Source: Brevibacterium sp. S22
GTDB lineage: Bacteria; Actinomycetota; Actinomycetes; Actinomycetales; Brevibacteriaceae
Direction of reading: 5' to 3'
Length of the DNA stretch: 32,157 nucleotides
NCBI RefSeq assembly: GCF_004745485.1
Contig: NZ_RHFG01000037.1
Span: 1-32,157 of the forward strand
This document shows, one piece after another, positions 22,422-29,963 of this stretch. Numbering within the stretch: the stretch's first letter is position 1; each line of letters starts with the position of its first letter. The notes below the pieces were generated by a model that was not told the origin of the DNA, searched no databases, and saw only the letters and a list, made by a program, of their open reading frames with translations. The position numbers and the translations under genes were made by a program.

Positions 22422-23831
22422 ATGGTTGCCTCTGGCTCACTGAAACGCAACCTCGGGCTGTGGTCCATCGTCGGACTCGGGCTCGGCTACATGACGCCGA
22501 CGGTCGTCTTCGACACGTTCGGAATCGTGTCCGGCGAGACCTCGGGAGCCGTGCCCTCGGCATATCTCATCGCTCTCATCGTCATGATCTTCACGGCATT
22601 CAGCTACGGCAAGATGGTCAAGATCTTCCCCACCGCGGGCTCGGCCTACACGTACACGCGGGAGACGATGTCGCCGGGACTCGGCTTCCTCGTCGGGTGG
22701 ACATCGCTGATGGACTATCTGCTGCTGCCGATGGTCAACTGCCTCATCGCGCGTCTCTATATGGAGTCGCTCGTGCCGGATGCGCCGCCGTGGGTGTGGG
22801 TCGTCGTCTATACGGTCGTCATGACCGGCATCGTCACCTCGTCGATGCGGGGAACGGCGAACTTCAACGCCGTGCTGCTCATCTTCGCGGTCACGATGGT
22901 CGCCCTGTTCTGTATCATCGCGGTCGTCAACCTCACCAATGGAGACGGATCCGGAGTCGTCTTCAGCTCCGAGCCCTTCGTTCACGAGGGCGTGAAACTG
23001 TCTGCACTGCTCACCGGTGCCACCGTCGTGTGCTTCTCGTTCATCGGCTTCGACGCCGTGACGATGTACACGAACGAGGCCAGGCACGTGAACCTCATGC
23101 CCAAGGCGATCATGCTCACCGTCGTCGCCGGCGGTGCCATCTTCCTCATCGCCAGCTACTTCGCGCAGCTGCTCTTCCCGGACAACTCGCAGTTCACCAT
23201 CGTCGACGACCCTCTGCCGGAGATCGGCTTCCTCACCGGTGGTCACGTCTTCCAGGGCTTCTTCTTAGCGGCCGCGTTCGCGGCCACGATCGCCTCGGGG
23301 CTGGCCTCGCACGCATCTGTCTCGCGCATGCTGCTGGTGATGGGACGCAACGGCGTGTTGCCGCGCAGGGCCTTCGGCTACATCAACCCGAAGACGCATA
23401 CGCCGGTGTTCAATATCGTGCTCGTCGGCGCCGTGTGCCTGTTCGCGATGTCGTTCAGCCTCGAGTTCATCTCGGCGCTTATCAACTTCGGCGCACTCAT
23501 CGCGTTCACCTTCGTCAACCTCACAGTCATCGCTCACTATGCGTTCCGGACCAGGCAGGTCGTGGATTTCAAGACGGCGTTCAATTTCGTCGTCATGCCG
23601 GCCATCGGAGCGATCCTCACCGGTGTGCTGTGGGTGAGCCTGCACAAGACGGCGCTCATCGGCGGACTCGTTTGGCTGACCGCCGGCGTCATCTACCTGG
23701 CCGTCATGACTCGCGGATTCCGGCGCTCGGTGCGCAGCTTCGACGACCCCGAGGCCGACGCCGAGATGTCCGAACCCGAGGTGCCTGAGTCGTCCGAGTC
23801 GCCCCAACCCGAGGCGCCCGTCGAGGACTGA
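22422..23831 (+). CDS. PuuP-like APC-family amine/amino acid importer
   Basis: A 469-residue permease with about 12 membrane helices. It resembles E. coli PuuP closely along its length as I remember that sequence: TPTVVFDTFGIVSGE, AFSYGKMVKIFPTAGSAYTY, VGWTSLMDYLLLPMVN, ATVVCFSFIGFDAVT, LASGLASHASVSRMLLVMGR and ALINFGALIAFTFVNL. PuuP imports putrescine, so a polyamine or related amine is the best guess, though other APC substrates are possible. The C-terminal 30 residues are acidic and Pro/Ser/Glu-rich, an extra tail on the cytoplasmic side. ATG 22422 is chosen over TTG 22407 because GGAGG lies six bases upstream. No polyamine catabolic genes are nearby; the divergent MBL-C45 pair may process its cargo. 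Confidence 0.85.
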   Translation: MVASGSLKRNLGLWSIVGLGLGYMTPTVVFDTFGIVSGETSGAVPSAYLIALIVMIFTAFSYGKMVKIFPTAGSAYTYTRETMSPGLGFLVGWTSLMDYLLLPMVNCLIARLYMESLVPDAPPWVWVVVYTVVMTGIVTSSMRGTANFNAVLLIFAVTMVALFCIIAVVNLTNGDGSGVVFSSEPFVHEGVKLSALLTGATVVCFSFIGFDAVTMYTNEARHVNLMPKAIMLTVVAGGAIFLIASYFAQLLFPDNSQFTIVDDPLPEIGFLTGGHVFQGFFLAAAFAATIASGLASHASVSRMLLVMGRNGVLPRRAFGYINPKTHTPVFNIVLVGAVCLFAMSFSLEFISALINFGALIAFTFVNLTVIAHYAFRTRQVVDFKTAFNFVVMPAIGAILTGVLWVSLHKTALIGGLVWLTAGVIYLAVMTRGFRRSVRSFDDPEADAEMSEPEVPESSESPQPEAPVED

Positions 23832-23880
23832 GCCTGCGGACAGGACCCTGCGCGCGCAGGGACCCGGCCGGCACACACCC

Positions 23881-23961
23881 GCCGTTCAAGGGCTGCACCG
23901 CAGAACACCCGCCGTTCAAGGGCTGCACCGCAGAACACCCGTCGTTCAAGGCGTAGCTCAT
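23881..23961. repeat. 30-bp tandem repeats, block 1
   Basis: Two identical 30-bp units (23881-23910, 23911-23940) are followed by a partial third that keeps GTCGTTCAAGG. Each unit begins GCCGTTCAAGGGC and contains CTGC-ACC-GCAG, a small hairpin, before AACACCC. There are no spacers between units, so this is not a CRISPR array. It starts about 50 bp past the permease stop. Confidence 0.8.
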
Positions 23962-24058
23962 CTGACGAAAGGCCCACCCACTGACGGATGCGCTGGCGCT
24001 TGATCGAGTGGGGTCGGGGCCCGCGAGTCGCAAGTCCGGAGCCGATTGCAGTCACTCC

Positions 24059-24108
24059 GCCGTTCAAGGGCTACACCGTAGAACACCCGCCGTTCAAGGC
24101 TGAGCTCG
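24059..24108. repeat. 30-bp tandem repeats, block 2
   Basis: One full unit (24059-24088) and the start of another (24089 onward) of the same 30-bp repeat, about 100 bp from block 1. Here the small hairpin reads CTAC-ACC-GTAG. Relative to block 1, a G-to-A change is matched by a C-to-T change, which keeps the pairing. The second unit runs directly into the large palindrome. Confidence 0.78.
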
Positions 24109-24154
24109 GTTTTCGATACGAGCACCTATCGATAACCGGGCTCAGCCTTGAACG
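24091..24154. repeat. Large palindromic element (copy 2), 28-bp stem
   Basis: Arms 24091-24118 and 24127-24154 match at 26 of 28 positions (one of the two differences would be a G-U pair in RNA) around an 8-base loop CGAGCACC. The arms end in CGTTCAAGG / CCTTGAACG, the core of the 30-bp repeats and of the element at 12294. It lies between a rightward permease gene and a leftward tRNA gene. Confidence 0.8.
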
Positions 24155-24204
24155 AGAAGTGCCGGACGCGTCGCGCCGGCCACTTGTGCGCATCGTGCAC
24201 GACG

Positions 24205-24247
24205 AAGCCCCCGAACTCATCGAGACTGTCGACGCGTTCGGGGGCTT
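24205..24247. terminator. 12-bp stem hairpin, terminator beside tRNA-Ser(UGA)
   Basis: AAGCCCCCGAAC pairs exactly with GTTCGGGGGCTT around a 19-base loop, followed on the + strand by TTCTC (four T in all after GGGGGC). It should stop rightward transcription from the permease side. It also sits just past the 3' end of the leftward tRNA and may serve both directions. Confidence 0.65.
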
Positions 24248-24256
24248 TTCTCTGGG

Positions 24257-24344
24257 CGGAAGCGGTGGGATTCGAACCCACGGTGCGGGGTTGCCGCACA
24301 ACGGTTTTCAAGACCGTCTCCTTCGGCCGCTCGGACACGCTTCC
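24257..24344 (-). tRNA. tRNA-Ser (anticodon UGA)
   Basis: The minus strand starts GGAAGCGTGTCCGAGCGG. The acceptor GGAAGCG pairs perfectly with CGCTTCC. The anticodon stem-loop CGGTCTTGAAAACCG gives TGA, reading UCN-type serine codons (UCA). A long variable arm with GTGCGGCAACCCCGCAC confirms class II. The T-arm is GGGTTCGAATCCC. No CCA is encoded. Confidence 0.95.
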
Positions 24345-24517
24345 ATTGGTCCATCGGCGCATGTGAGAGCAACGATGAGAACCCGGCCTGCCCAGCACGA
24401 GGCTGAGCCACCATAGTTTCTCACAACTGGACCAGCATCTGCGAATTGGCCGTTCAGGGCTCGACCGGCATCATTTTCGCCCTGTGTCCGATCACAGCAG
24501 GCAGGCGTGCAGCCGGG

Positions 24518-27265
24518 TCAGTCCTTCTTGCGCTTCTTCGCCCGGTTGCGCTTGCGCTCCGTCCCCAGAAGGTCATCGAAGACCGAGCGACTCTCCGACT
24601 CGGAGCCGGCGACCGAATTGTCGGTGCCGCGATCAGTGGGCCTGCCGGGAGCGCCGGACGACTCTTCGATGCGATCGCTCCAGGTCTTGCCGAGCTTCGG
24701 CGCATCCTGCGGCTTTGCTGGCTGCGCCTGATGCCCCGTGCTGTCGGCGTCCTCCGAAGTGGCGCCACGAGCAGCGAAGGTCGCGGGTACCCGCTGGACG
24801 GGGACCTCGCCTTCTTCCTCGTCGGCGAACTCTTCGTCGGCGGCAGGCTTCGGAGGCTGAGCAGTCATCGGAGCATCCGCAGGCTGGGGAGCGCCCGCAG
24901 ACTTCGGAGCATCCGCAGGCTGGGGAGCGCCCGCAGACTTGGGAGCCTCCACATGTTTCGCTGCTGCCCCGGACTGAGGTGCGTACGCTGACTTCTCGGC
25001 CCCCGCAGCCGGAGCTGCTTCGGGCACGTCTTCCTGGGGCGGAACCACAGTGGAATCCTCGACATCGTCGATATCGGAATCCGCGACCGCATCGACGGTG
25101 TTCTCCGCGGTATCGGCGATGTCAACCTCGTCGGGTTCCGCAGCAGCCTCACTGGCATCGGATCCACCCGTCTCGGAATCACCGACTTCGGGCTGTGGCT
25201 CGGACGCTTCGCCATCCGCGGACTCTGTTCCGGATGCCTCAGCCGTTTCGGCTTCTGCCGGGGAAGCTTCGTTCGCGTCGCTCTTTGCAGTCGGTGCTTC
25301 GACGCCCAAGTCCGCGGAGTTCGACTCCTCGACGCTCGAGTCCTCGGCGTCCGAGTTCGCGATCGCGGCCGCGACAGCACCGGATGTTCCGCGGGGAGCA
25401 GCAGAGACCGATTCCGAATCGGCGGCCGTCACTTCGCCGGCAGGCGGCGCGACAGCGAGCGAGTCACTCGACTCGGGCTCAGAGGCCGAGTCCTCAACTG
25501 CCGAGTCTTCGGGAGACGGAGCACCGACTGCGGAGCCGGAAGCCCACGACTCTTCAGCCCTATCAGAATCGGCATCGCCGGGACCGGACGAATCGGGACC
25601 GGACGAATCGGGACCGGGCTCGGGGGCGACCACCTCGGCGCGGGACGGTTTGCCCTTGAGTACGAGGGTGAGCGTGGCCAGCGGTACGGACAGCCAGTTC
25701 GGGCGATTGCGCAGCTCGGTGACGACCTCCACGAGCAGCCGGTCGATCAGCGCCGCCCGCAGCACCGGGTCGCTCAGCCCGATGCTGTCGCCGCGGGCCC
25801 GCGAATATCCGGACAGCAGCGAATTCTGCACCTGCGATGCCCACAGATATTCGGGCGAATCGAAGATCTTACGAAGCGCCCCCGGATCGTTACCGAAGCC
25901 GCTGACGACCAGTGAGCCGTCCTCGGAATCCAGCGCATCGGTGCGCTGCAGACGCGCGAAACCGGCGGCATAATCGATGCTGCGCAGCAGAGCCACGAGG
26001 TCGAAGGCGGCAGGCTTAGGGTCCGAATTCGTCGAATCCGTGAACTTCACGACCGAATAGCCGTCGGTCGAGGAGCTGACCACATGATCCAGCGTCAGCT
26101 CGCCGTGGATCTTCTGCAAGGTGCCGATGGTCTCGAGTCCCTGCAGCCTCGCACGGTGGGCGCGCAGTTCCGGGACCAGCGAATCCAGGGCCAGAGGTGC
26201 CCGGCCCAGCGCCCAGTCGATGCGCTCGACCCACTTGGTGACCAACAGCTTCGTCGGCTCACCGGCGCCTTCGACGACACCGAACTCGGCGGCCATGTCC
26301 GTGTGGAGTTCACCGATGCGCCGGCCCATCTCCGCGGCGTGGGCGTTGTAGGCCCCGATCGAACCGGAATCGACGCCGCACACCGTGTTCACGGCCTCTC
26401 GCCAGGCGGGCTCGGCGTCGACATCGACATGAGAGAGCAGCGCCATCGGCGCCTCCATCTCCTGGACCTCGAACATGTCGTACCAGCGGCCCGAACCCCA
26501 GCCGACGACCTCGGGAACGCTGCGCGACCCCGATTCGGTGAGCAGGACGGGGATCGTCAGCGACGACGGCATCCCGTTCTCAAGCACCCGGAAGAAGGAG
26601 AGCTCCATCGGCTCGTATTCGTCGTGGATGATCACGGTCGACTTATGCTGCCCGGAGTCCGAGACCTCGATCGGTCTGATCTCGACGGGCATGACGTCCT
26701 CGGCCCCCACTGTGAGGTCACCGATCGACGGCTTCGGCGGGACCGCCTCGGCGCCGGTGTTCGCAGTCGGATTCGCCGAGGCGACCGCCCCGTTCGCGGT
26801 CACCGGGAACGGCATCGGCGCTCGGTCCCGGGCCTCGGTCTTCTCCTGGCTGTGACGGAGGGATTCGGTGGACAGCTGCCCGCCGTCGAAGACCTTGCGC
26901 TTCGTGATCGCGTCGGCCATGAGGTTGACGAAGACAGGATCGGCGGCGCCGTCGTAGACGAAGACGGTGCCGAGCGCGAGGTCATCGATGCGGCCGATGA
27001 GGGCGTGGCGCAGGTGCATGTCCTCGGTCCCGCGCAGGGTCAAGGGGATGTTGAGGCGACGCAGGGTGGGGCCGTCGCCGACGGAGATGACGGCCACGAG
27101 ACCGACGAAGCCTCCGAGCTCCTCGGCGGTATACGTGAACGCGCGGGCCACCGACATGGGGGTGATGTCGGGGTCGGTCCCGAAATCTGCTGCGAGCTTG
27201 GGGAACCACGACTGTCGGGGTATCCAGGTGGCTAACAGTTGTTCGAGCTCACTGCTGATGGCCAT
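24518..27265 (-). CDS. Maltokinase-like protein, predicted pseudokinase with long disordered tail
   Basis: A 915-residue protein. Residues 1-540 follow the actinobacterial maltokinase (Mak/Pep2) plan: LATWIPRQSWF near the start, MGRRIGELHTDMA at 313-325, IHGELTLDHV at 386-395 and AAFDLVALLRSIDYAAGFAR at 419-438. Active Mak has HGDLH and DFEGEP. Here the catalytic Asp is Glu389, and the metal-binding DFE position reads KFT (407-409), so both acidic catalytic sites are changed. Phosphotransfer is unlikely. The remaining 375 residues are Ser/Glu/Ala/Pro-rich and disordered, with 12-residue repeats (PKSAGAPQPADA) and a basic end, RNRAKKRKKD. ATG 27265 has AGGAG five bases upstream. No TreS or GlgE gene is nearby. 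It diverges from ilvA. The role is possibly regulatory or scaffold-like. Confidence 0.8.
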   Translation of the reverse strand: MAISSELEQLLATWIPRQSWFPKLAADFGTDPDITPMSVARAFTYTAEELGGFVGLVAVISVGDGPTLRRLNIPLTLRGTEDMHLRHALIGRIDDLALGTVFVYDGAADPVFVNLMADAITKRKVFDGGQLSTESLRHSQEKTEARDRAPMPFPVTANGAVASANPTANTGAEAVPPKPSIGDLTVGAEDVMPVEIRPIEVSDSGQHKSTVIIHDEYEPMELSFFRVLENGMPSSLTIPVLLTESGSRSVPEVVGWGSGRWYDMFEVQEMEAPMALLSHVDVDAEPAWREAVNTVCGVDSGSIGAYNAHAAEMGRRIGELHTDMAAEFGVVEGAGEPTKLLVTKWVERIDWALGRAPLALDSLVPELRAHRARLQGLETIGTLQKIHGELTLDHVVSSSTDGYSVVKFTDSTNSDPKPAAFDLVALLRSIDYAAGFARLQRTDALDSEDGSLVVSGFGNDPGALRKIFDSPEYLWASQVQNSLLSGYSRARGDSIGLSDPVLRAALIDRLLVEVVTELRNRPNWLSVPLATLTLVLKGKPSRAEVVAPEPGPDSSGPDSSGPGDADSDRAEESWASGSAVGAPSPEDSAVEDSASEPESSDSLAVAPPAGEVTAADSESVSAAPRGTSGAVAAAIANSDAEDSSVEESNSADLGVEAPTAKSDANEASPAEAETAEASGTESADGEASEPQPEVGDSETGGSDASEAAAEPDEVDIADTAENTVDAVADSDIDDVEDSTVVPPQEDVPEAAPAAGAEKSAYAPQSGAAAKHVEAPKSAGAPQPADAPKSAGAPQPADAPMTAQPPKPAADEEFADEEEGEVPVQRVPATFAARGATSEDADSTGHQAQPAKPQDAPKLGKTWSDRIEESSGAPGRPTDRGTDNSVAGSESESRSVFDDLLGTERKRNRAKKRKKD
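24869..24940. repeat. Two perfect 36-bp tandem copies inside the maltokinase-like gene
   Basis: Positions 24869-24904 and 24905-24940 are identical. The unit is 12 codons, so the frame is kept and the protein gains one 12-residue repeat in its Ala/Pro-rich tail. Perfect identity at DNA level suggests a recent duplication and possible length variation between strains. Confidence 0.85.
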
Positions 27266-27409
27266 GACGTCTCCTAGAAGGGATTACGGGCATCCTCCAT
27301 CCAATCATGATATGGGGTGTTCGCGGCCCAGGGCGCACCCGAAACCCCGAAGTCGGGAGCCGAATCACGGGCAGGGCGAGGACACGAAGCGTCCTCATGT
27401 CGATACGAG

Positions 27410-27423
27410 TTGCCAAATGGCAA
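27410..27423. promoter_or_regulatory. Palindrome TTGCC-AAAT-GGCAA upstream of ilvA
   Basis: A perfect 5+4+5 inverted repeat. Its TTGCCA could also be a -35 element, with TAGTCT (27440-27445) downstream as a rather distant -10. An operator overlapping the ilvA promoter is plausible; no regulator is identified. A GAGGAC-N7-GTCCTC hairpin lies 14 bases further upstream. Confidence 0.45.
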
Positions 27424-27461
27424 GACAGAAGGCGCACAATAGTCTGGTGGTTGAAACAGAC

Positions 27462-28733
27462 ATGACTCCCCAGAAGCTCACACTCGCCGACGAGGTCGAG
27501 GCAGCTGCGCTGCGAATTTCCGATTCCGTCATCCTGTCACCACTCCAGATCTGCGAGCGGTTGACGACCGCGACCGGTTCGACGGTCTACCTCAAGCGTG
27601 AGGACCTGCAGATGGTGCGGTCCTACAAGATCCGCGGGGCGTTCAACTTCATGCTCCAGCTCTCCGCCGACGAACGCGCTCGCGGCGTCGTATGTGCTTC
27701 GGCCGGCAACCACGCCCAGGGCTTCGCTCGTGCCTGCCGGGAACTGGGCATCCAAGGCACGATCTTCGTACCCAAGACGACGCCGAAGCAGAAGATCGAA
27801 CGCGTCCGCCACTTCGGCGGAGAACAGGTGACGATCGAGATCGCCGGCTCCACCTACGATGACGCCTCGGCGCTGGCACACCGGTTCGCCGAACGCAATG
27901 AAGCTCTCTTGATCTCGGCCTTCGACGATATGCGCACCATCGCGGGTCAGGGAACCGTGGCCGCAGAGATCCACGCTCAGCTCGAGGCCGACCCCGATTA
28001 CCTCATCGTGCCCGTCGGCGGCGGCGGAGTGCTCGCCGGAGTCGCCGCCTATGCGGCCGAACGGATGCCGAACACGAAGGTCATCGGCGCCGAACCCGCC
28101 GGAGCCGCCTCGATGATCACCGCCCTCAAGGCCGGGCACCCGGTGACCTTGGAGAACATCGACCGCTTCGCCGACGGCACCGCCGTGCGCCGGGCCGGAA
28201 ACATCACCTACGACGTCATCGCCGAACTCGGCCTCGACATCCGGCCCGTCGCCGAGGGTGCGGTGGCCACCGAGATGCTCGATATGTACCAGGTCGACGG
28301 AATCATCGCCGAACCCTCCGGAGCCCTGGCCTCGGCCGGAATCGGCGGACCGGATTCGGACAAGCCGATCACGATCGAACCCGGGTCGACCGTGGTGTGC
28401 CTGGTCTCCGGCGGCAACAACGACATCTCCCGCTACCCGGAGATCCTCGAACGCTCGCTCGTCCACGAGGGCCTCAAGCACTACTTCATCGTCGACTTCC
28501 CGCAGGAGCCCGGTGCCCTGCGCCGGTTCCTCAACGAGGTGCTCGGGCCCGAGGACGATATCGCGATGTTCGAATACGTCAAACGCTCCGACCGGGAGAC
28601 CGGCCCGGCGTTCGTCGGCATTCAGCTCGGCTATGCCGAAGACCTGCCGAACCTGCTCGAACGGATGGAGGCCTCGTCGATCGAGGTCGAGCGCGTGCAC
28701 CAGAACTCGCCGATGTTCCGCCTCTTCGCATAA
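27462..28733 (+). CDS. ilvA: Threonine ammonia-lyase (threonine deaminase)
   Basis: A 423-residue PLP enzyme converting L-threonine to 2-oxobutanoate and ammonia, the entry to isoleucine synthesis. The PLP lysine is Lys56 in SYKIRGAFN. The phosphate-binding loop is VPVGGGGVLAG near 183-193. SAGNHAQGFA is also conserved. The C-terminal part (about 335-423) is one ACT-like regulatory domain beginning LKHYFIVDFPQEPGALRRFL. This is the short single-ACT form known from corynebacteria, probably inhibited by isoleucine. The frame is open far upstream, overlapping the divergent gene, but the family start fits ATG 27462; GTG 27447 is also possible. Neither has a strong ribosome site and the leader may be very short. 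It is a single gene followed by a large hairpin repeat. Confidence 0.93.
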   Translation: MTPQKLTLADEVEAAALRISDSVILSPLQICERLTTATGSTVYLKREDLQMVRSYKIRGAFNFMLQLSADERARGVVCASAGNHAQGFARACRELGIQGTIFVPKTTPKQKIERVRHFGGEQVTIEIAGSTYDDASALAHRFAERNEALLISAFDDMRTIAGQGTVAAEIHAQLEADPDYLIVPVGGGGVLAGVAAYAAERMPNTKVIGAEPAGAASMITALKAGHPVTLENIDRFADGTAVRRAGNITYDVIAELGLDIRPVAEGAVATEMLDMYQVDGIIAEPSGALASAGIGGPDSDKPITIEPGSTVVCLVSGGNNDISRYPEILERSLVHEGLKHYFIVDFPQEPGALRRFLNEVLGPEDDIAMFEYVKRSDRETGPAFVGIQLGYAEDLPNLLERMEASSIEVERVHQNSPMFRLFA

Positions 28734-28764
28734 GGGCTCTTCGCGTAAGGGCGGGGCCCGGCGG

Positions 28765-28860
28765 CCAAACGTAGGTCACTATCGGACACTTCTGAGCTCC
28801 AGAACTGTCCGATGGTGACCTACGTTCGAGCTCCAATGTCCGATTGTGACCTATGTTTGG
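28765..28860. repeat. Three-copy inverted/direct 24-bp repeat, probable terminator
   Basis: Copy A (28765-28788, minus sense), copy B (28806-28829) and copy C (28837-28860) share TGTCCGATNGTGACCTA. A and B form a hairpin of about 21 bp that continues through a C-C mismatch into TTCTG/CAGAA with loop AGCTC (28768-28826). GAGCTCCA precedes both B and C, so they are also a direct repeat. It lies 30 bp past the ilvA stop. A terminator role is likely for the hairpin; copy C is not needed for it. Confidence 0.75.
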
Positions 28861-28940
28861 GCAGAAGCGCTCTGTGCCGCTGCCCAGGCGCCTCGCGCAC
28901 CACCGCCCAGACACCCCTGCCCCACCTCGGCACCACCCAC

Positions 28941-28946
28941 TAGAGT
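28941..28946 (+). promoter_or_regulatory. -10 box, probable leaderless promoter of the quinone oxidoreductase operon
   Basis: TAGAGT (TANNNT) ends six bases before ATG 28953, so transcription would begin at or within a base of the start codon. GGAGG two bases before ATG is too close for normal ribosome binding, which favours leaderless translation. Confidence 0.5.
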
Positions 28947-28952
28947 GGAGGC

Positions 28953-29963
28953 ATGCGCGCAATCACGATCTCCTCCCCCGGTGACCCCGAGGTTCTGCAG
29001 GTCACCGACGAACCGACACCCGAGCTCGCCGCCGACGAGGTGCTCGTCCGCGTCCATGCCGCCGGCGTCAACCGAGCCGACCTGCTGCAGCGTCGAGGGT
29101 TCTACGATCCCCCACCCGGTGCCACCCAGATTCCGGGTCTCGAGGTCTCGGGCACGATCGAGAAGCTCGGCTCAGACGTCACCGGCTGGTCCGTCGGTGA
29201 CCGGGTCGCGGCGCTGCTCTCCGGCGGCGGCTACGCCGAATCCGTTCCTGTCCCCGCAGGTCAGCTGCTTCCCGTTCCCGCCGACTTCGACCTCACCGAG
29301 GCGGCGGCGCTGCCCGAGGTGCTCTCCACCGTATGGTCGAACATCGTCGGTCGCGGACAGGTCAAGGCCGGCGAATGGCTGCTCGTCCATGGCGGCGGAT
29401 CCGGGATCGGCACGGCCGCGATCCAGATCGCGAACCACCTCGGCGTGAAGATCGTCGTCACCGTCGGATCCGAGCGGAAAGCCGAGTTCTGCCGCGAGCT
29501 CGGCGCCGACGCCGTCATCAACTACCGCGAAGAGGACTTCGTCGAACGCGTCCACGAGATCTGCACCCACGCGGACGGGATGACCGGGGCCGATGTCATC
29601 CTCGACATCATCGGCGCGAAGTACCTCGAGCGCAATATCAAGGCACTGACCACCGACGGCCGCCTCGTCATCATCGGAATGCAGGGCGGGACGAAGACCG
29701 AAATCAACCTCGGCTGGCTCATGCAGCCGCGCAAGTCCGTATCCGCCACGACCCTGCGGGCACGTCCGAAGGAACAGAAGATCGCCATCGTCGCCGAGGT
29801 GGCCCAGCAGCTCTGGCCGGGCGTGATCGCCGGCGACATCCGCCCCATCATCCACGAAACCATGCCGCTGGCCGAGGTCGTCCGGGCCCATCAGATGCTG
29901 GAGGATGGGGCGAACATCGGCAAGGTGCTGCTCATCGTCGATGAAGAAGGTGCCCGACAATGA
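28953..29963 (+). CDS. NAD(P)H:quinone oxidoreductase, zinc-free MDR family (PIG3-like)
   Basis: A 336-residue medium-chain dehydrogenase/reductase. The N-terminal substrate domain contains AGVNRADLLQRRGFYDPPPG, characteristic of the PIG3/TP53I3 type, and IPGLEVSGTIE. The cofactor loop HGGGSGIGTAAIQIA is at about 146-160. The cysteine and histidine zinc ligands of alcohol dehydrogenases are missing, so it is a zinc-free quinone or enone reductase using NADPH. The ATG start is preceded by a TANNNT box at leaderless spacing. Its stop overlaps the next gene's ATG (ATGA), making it the first member of a four-gene coupled operon. The physiological substrate is unknown. Confidence 0.9.
   Translation: MRAITISSPGDPEVLQVTDEPTPELAADEVLVRVHAAGVNRADLLQRRGFYDPPPGATQIPGLEVSGTIEKLGSDVTGWSVGDRVAALLSGGGYAESVPVPAGQLLPVPADFDLTEAAALPEVLSTVWSNIVGRGQVKAGEWLLVHGGGSGIGTAAIQIANHLGVKIVVTVGSERKAEFCRELGADAVINYREEDFVERVHEICTHADGMTGADVILDIIGAKYLERNIKALTTDGRLVIIGMQGGTKTEINLGWLMQPRKSVSATTLRARPKEQKIAIVAEVAQQLWPGVIAGDIRPIIHETMPLAEVVRAHQMLEDGANIGKVLLIVDEEGARQ

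Noticed and set aside
23881..24108. CRISPR array
   Set aside because: The repeats are directly adjacent at 30-bp period with no spacers and only two to three copies per block; no cas genes are in the window.
24484..25659. 391-residue + strand frame opposite the maltokinase-like tail
   Set aside because: Composition is Arg/Ser/Pro-rich without any motif, and it is antisense to the repetitive tail of a well-supported gene.
26967..27461. N-terminal extension of threonine deaminase
   Set aside because: It would overlap the divergent gene and adds Arg/Ser-rich sequence absent from the family; the enzyme start matches ATG 27462.
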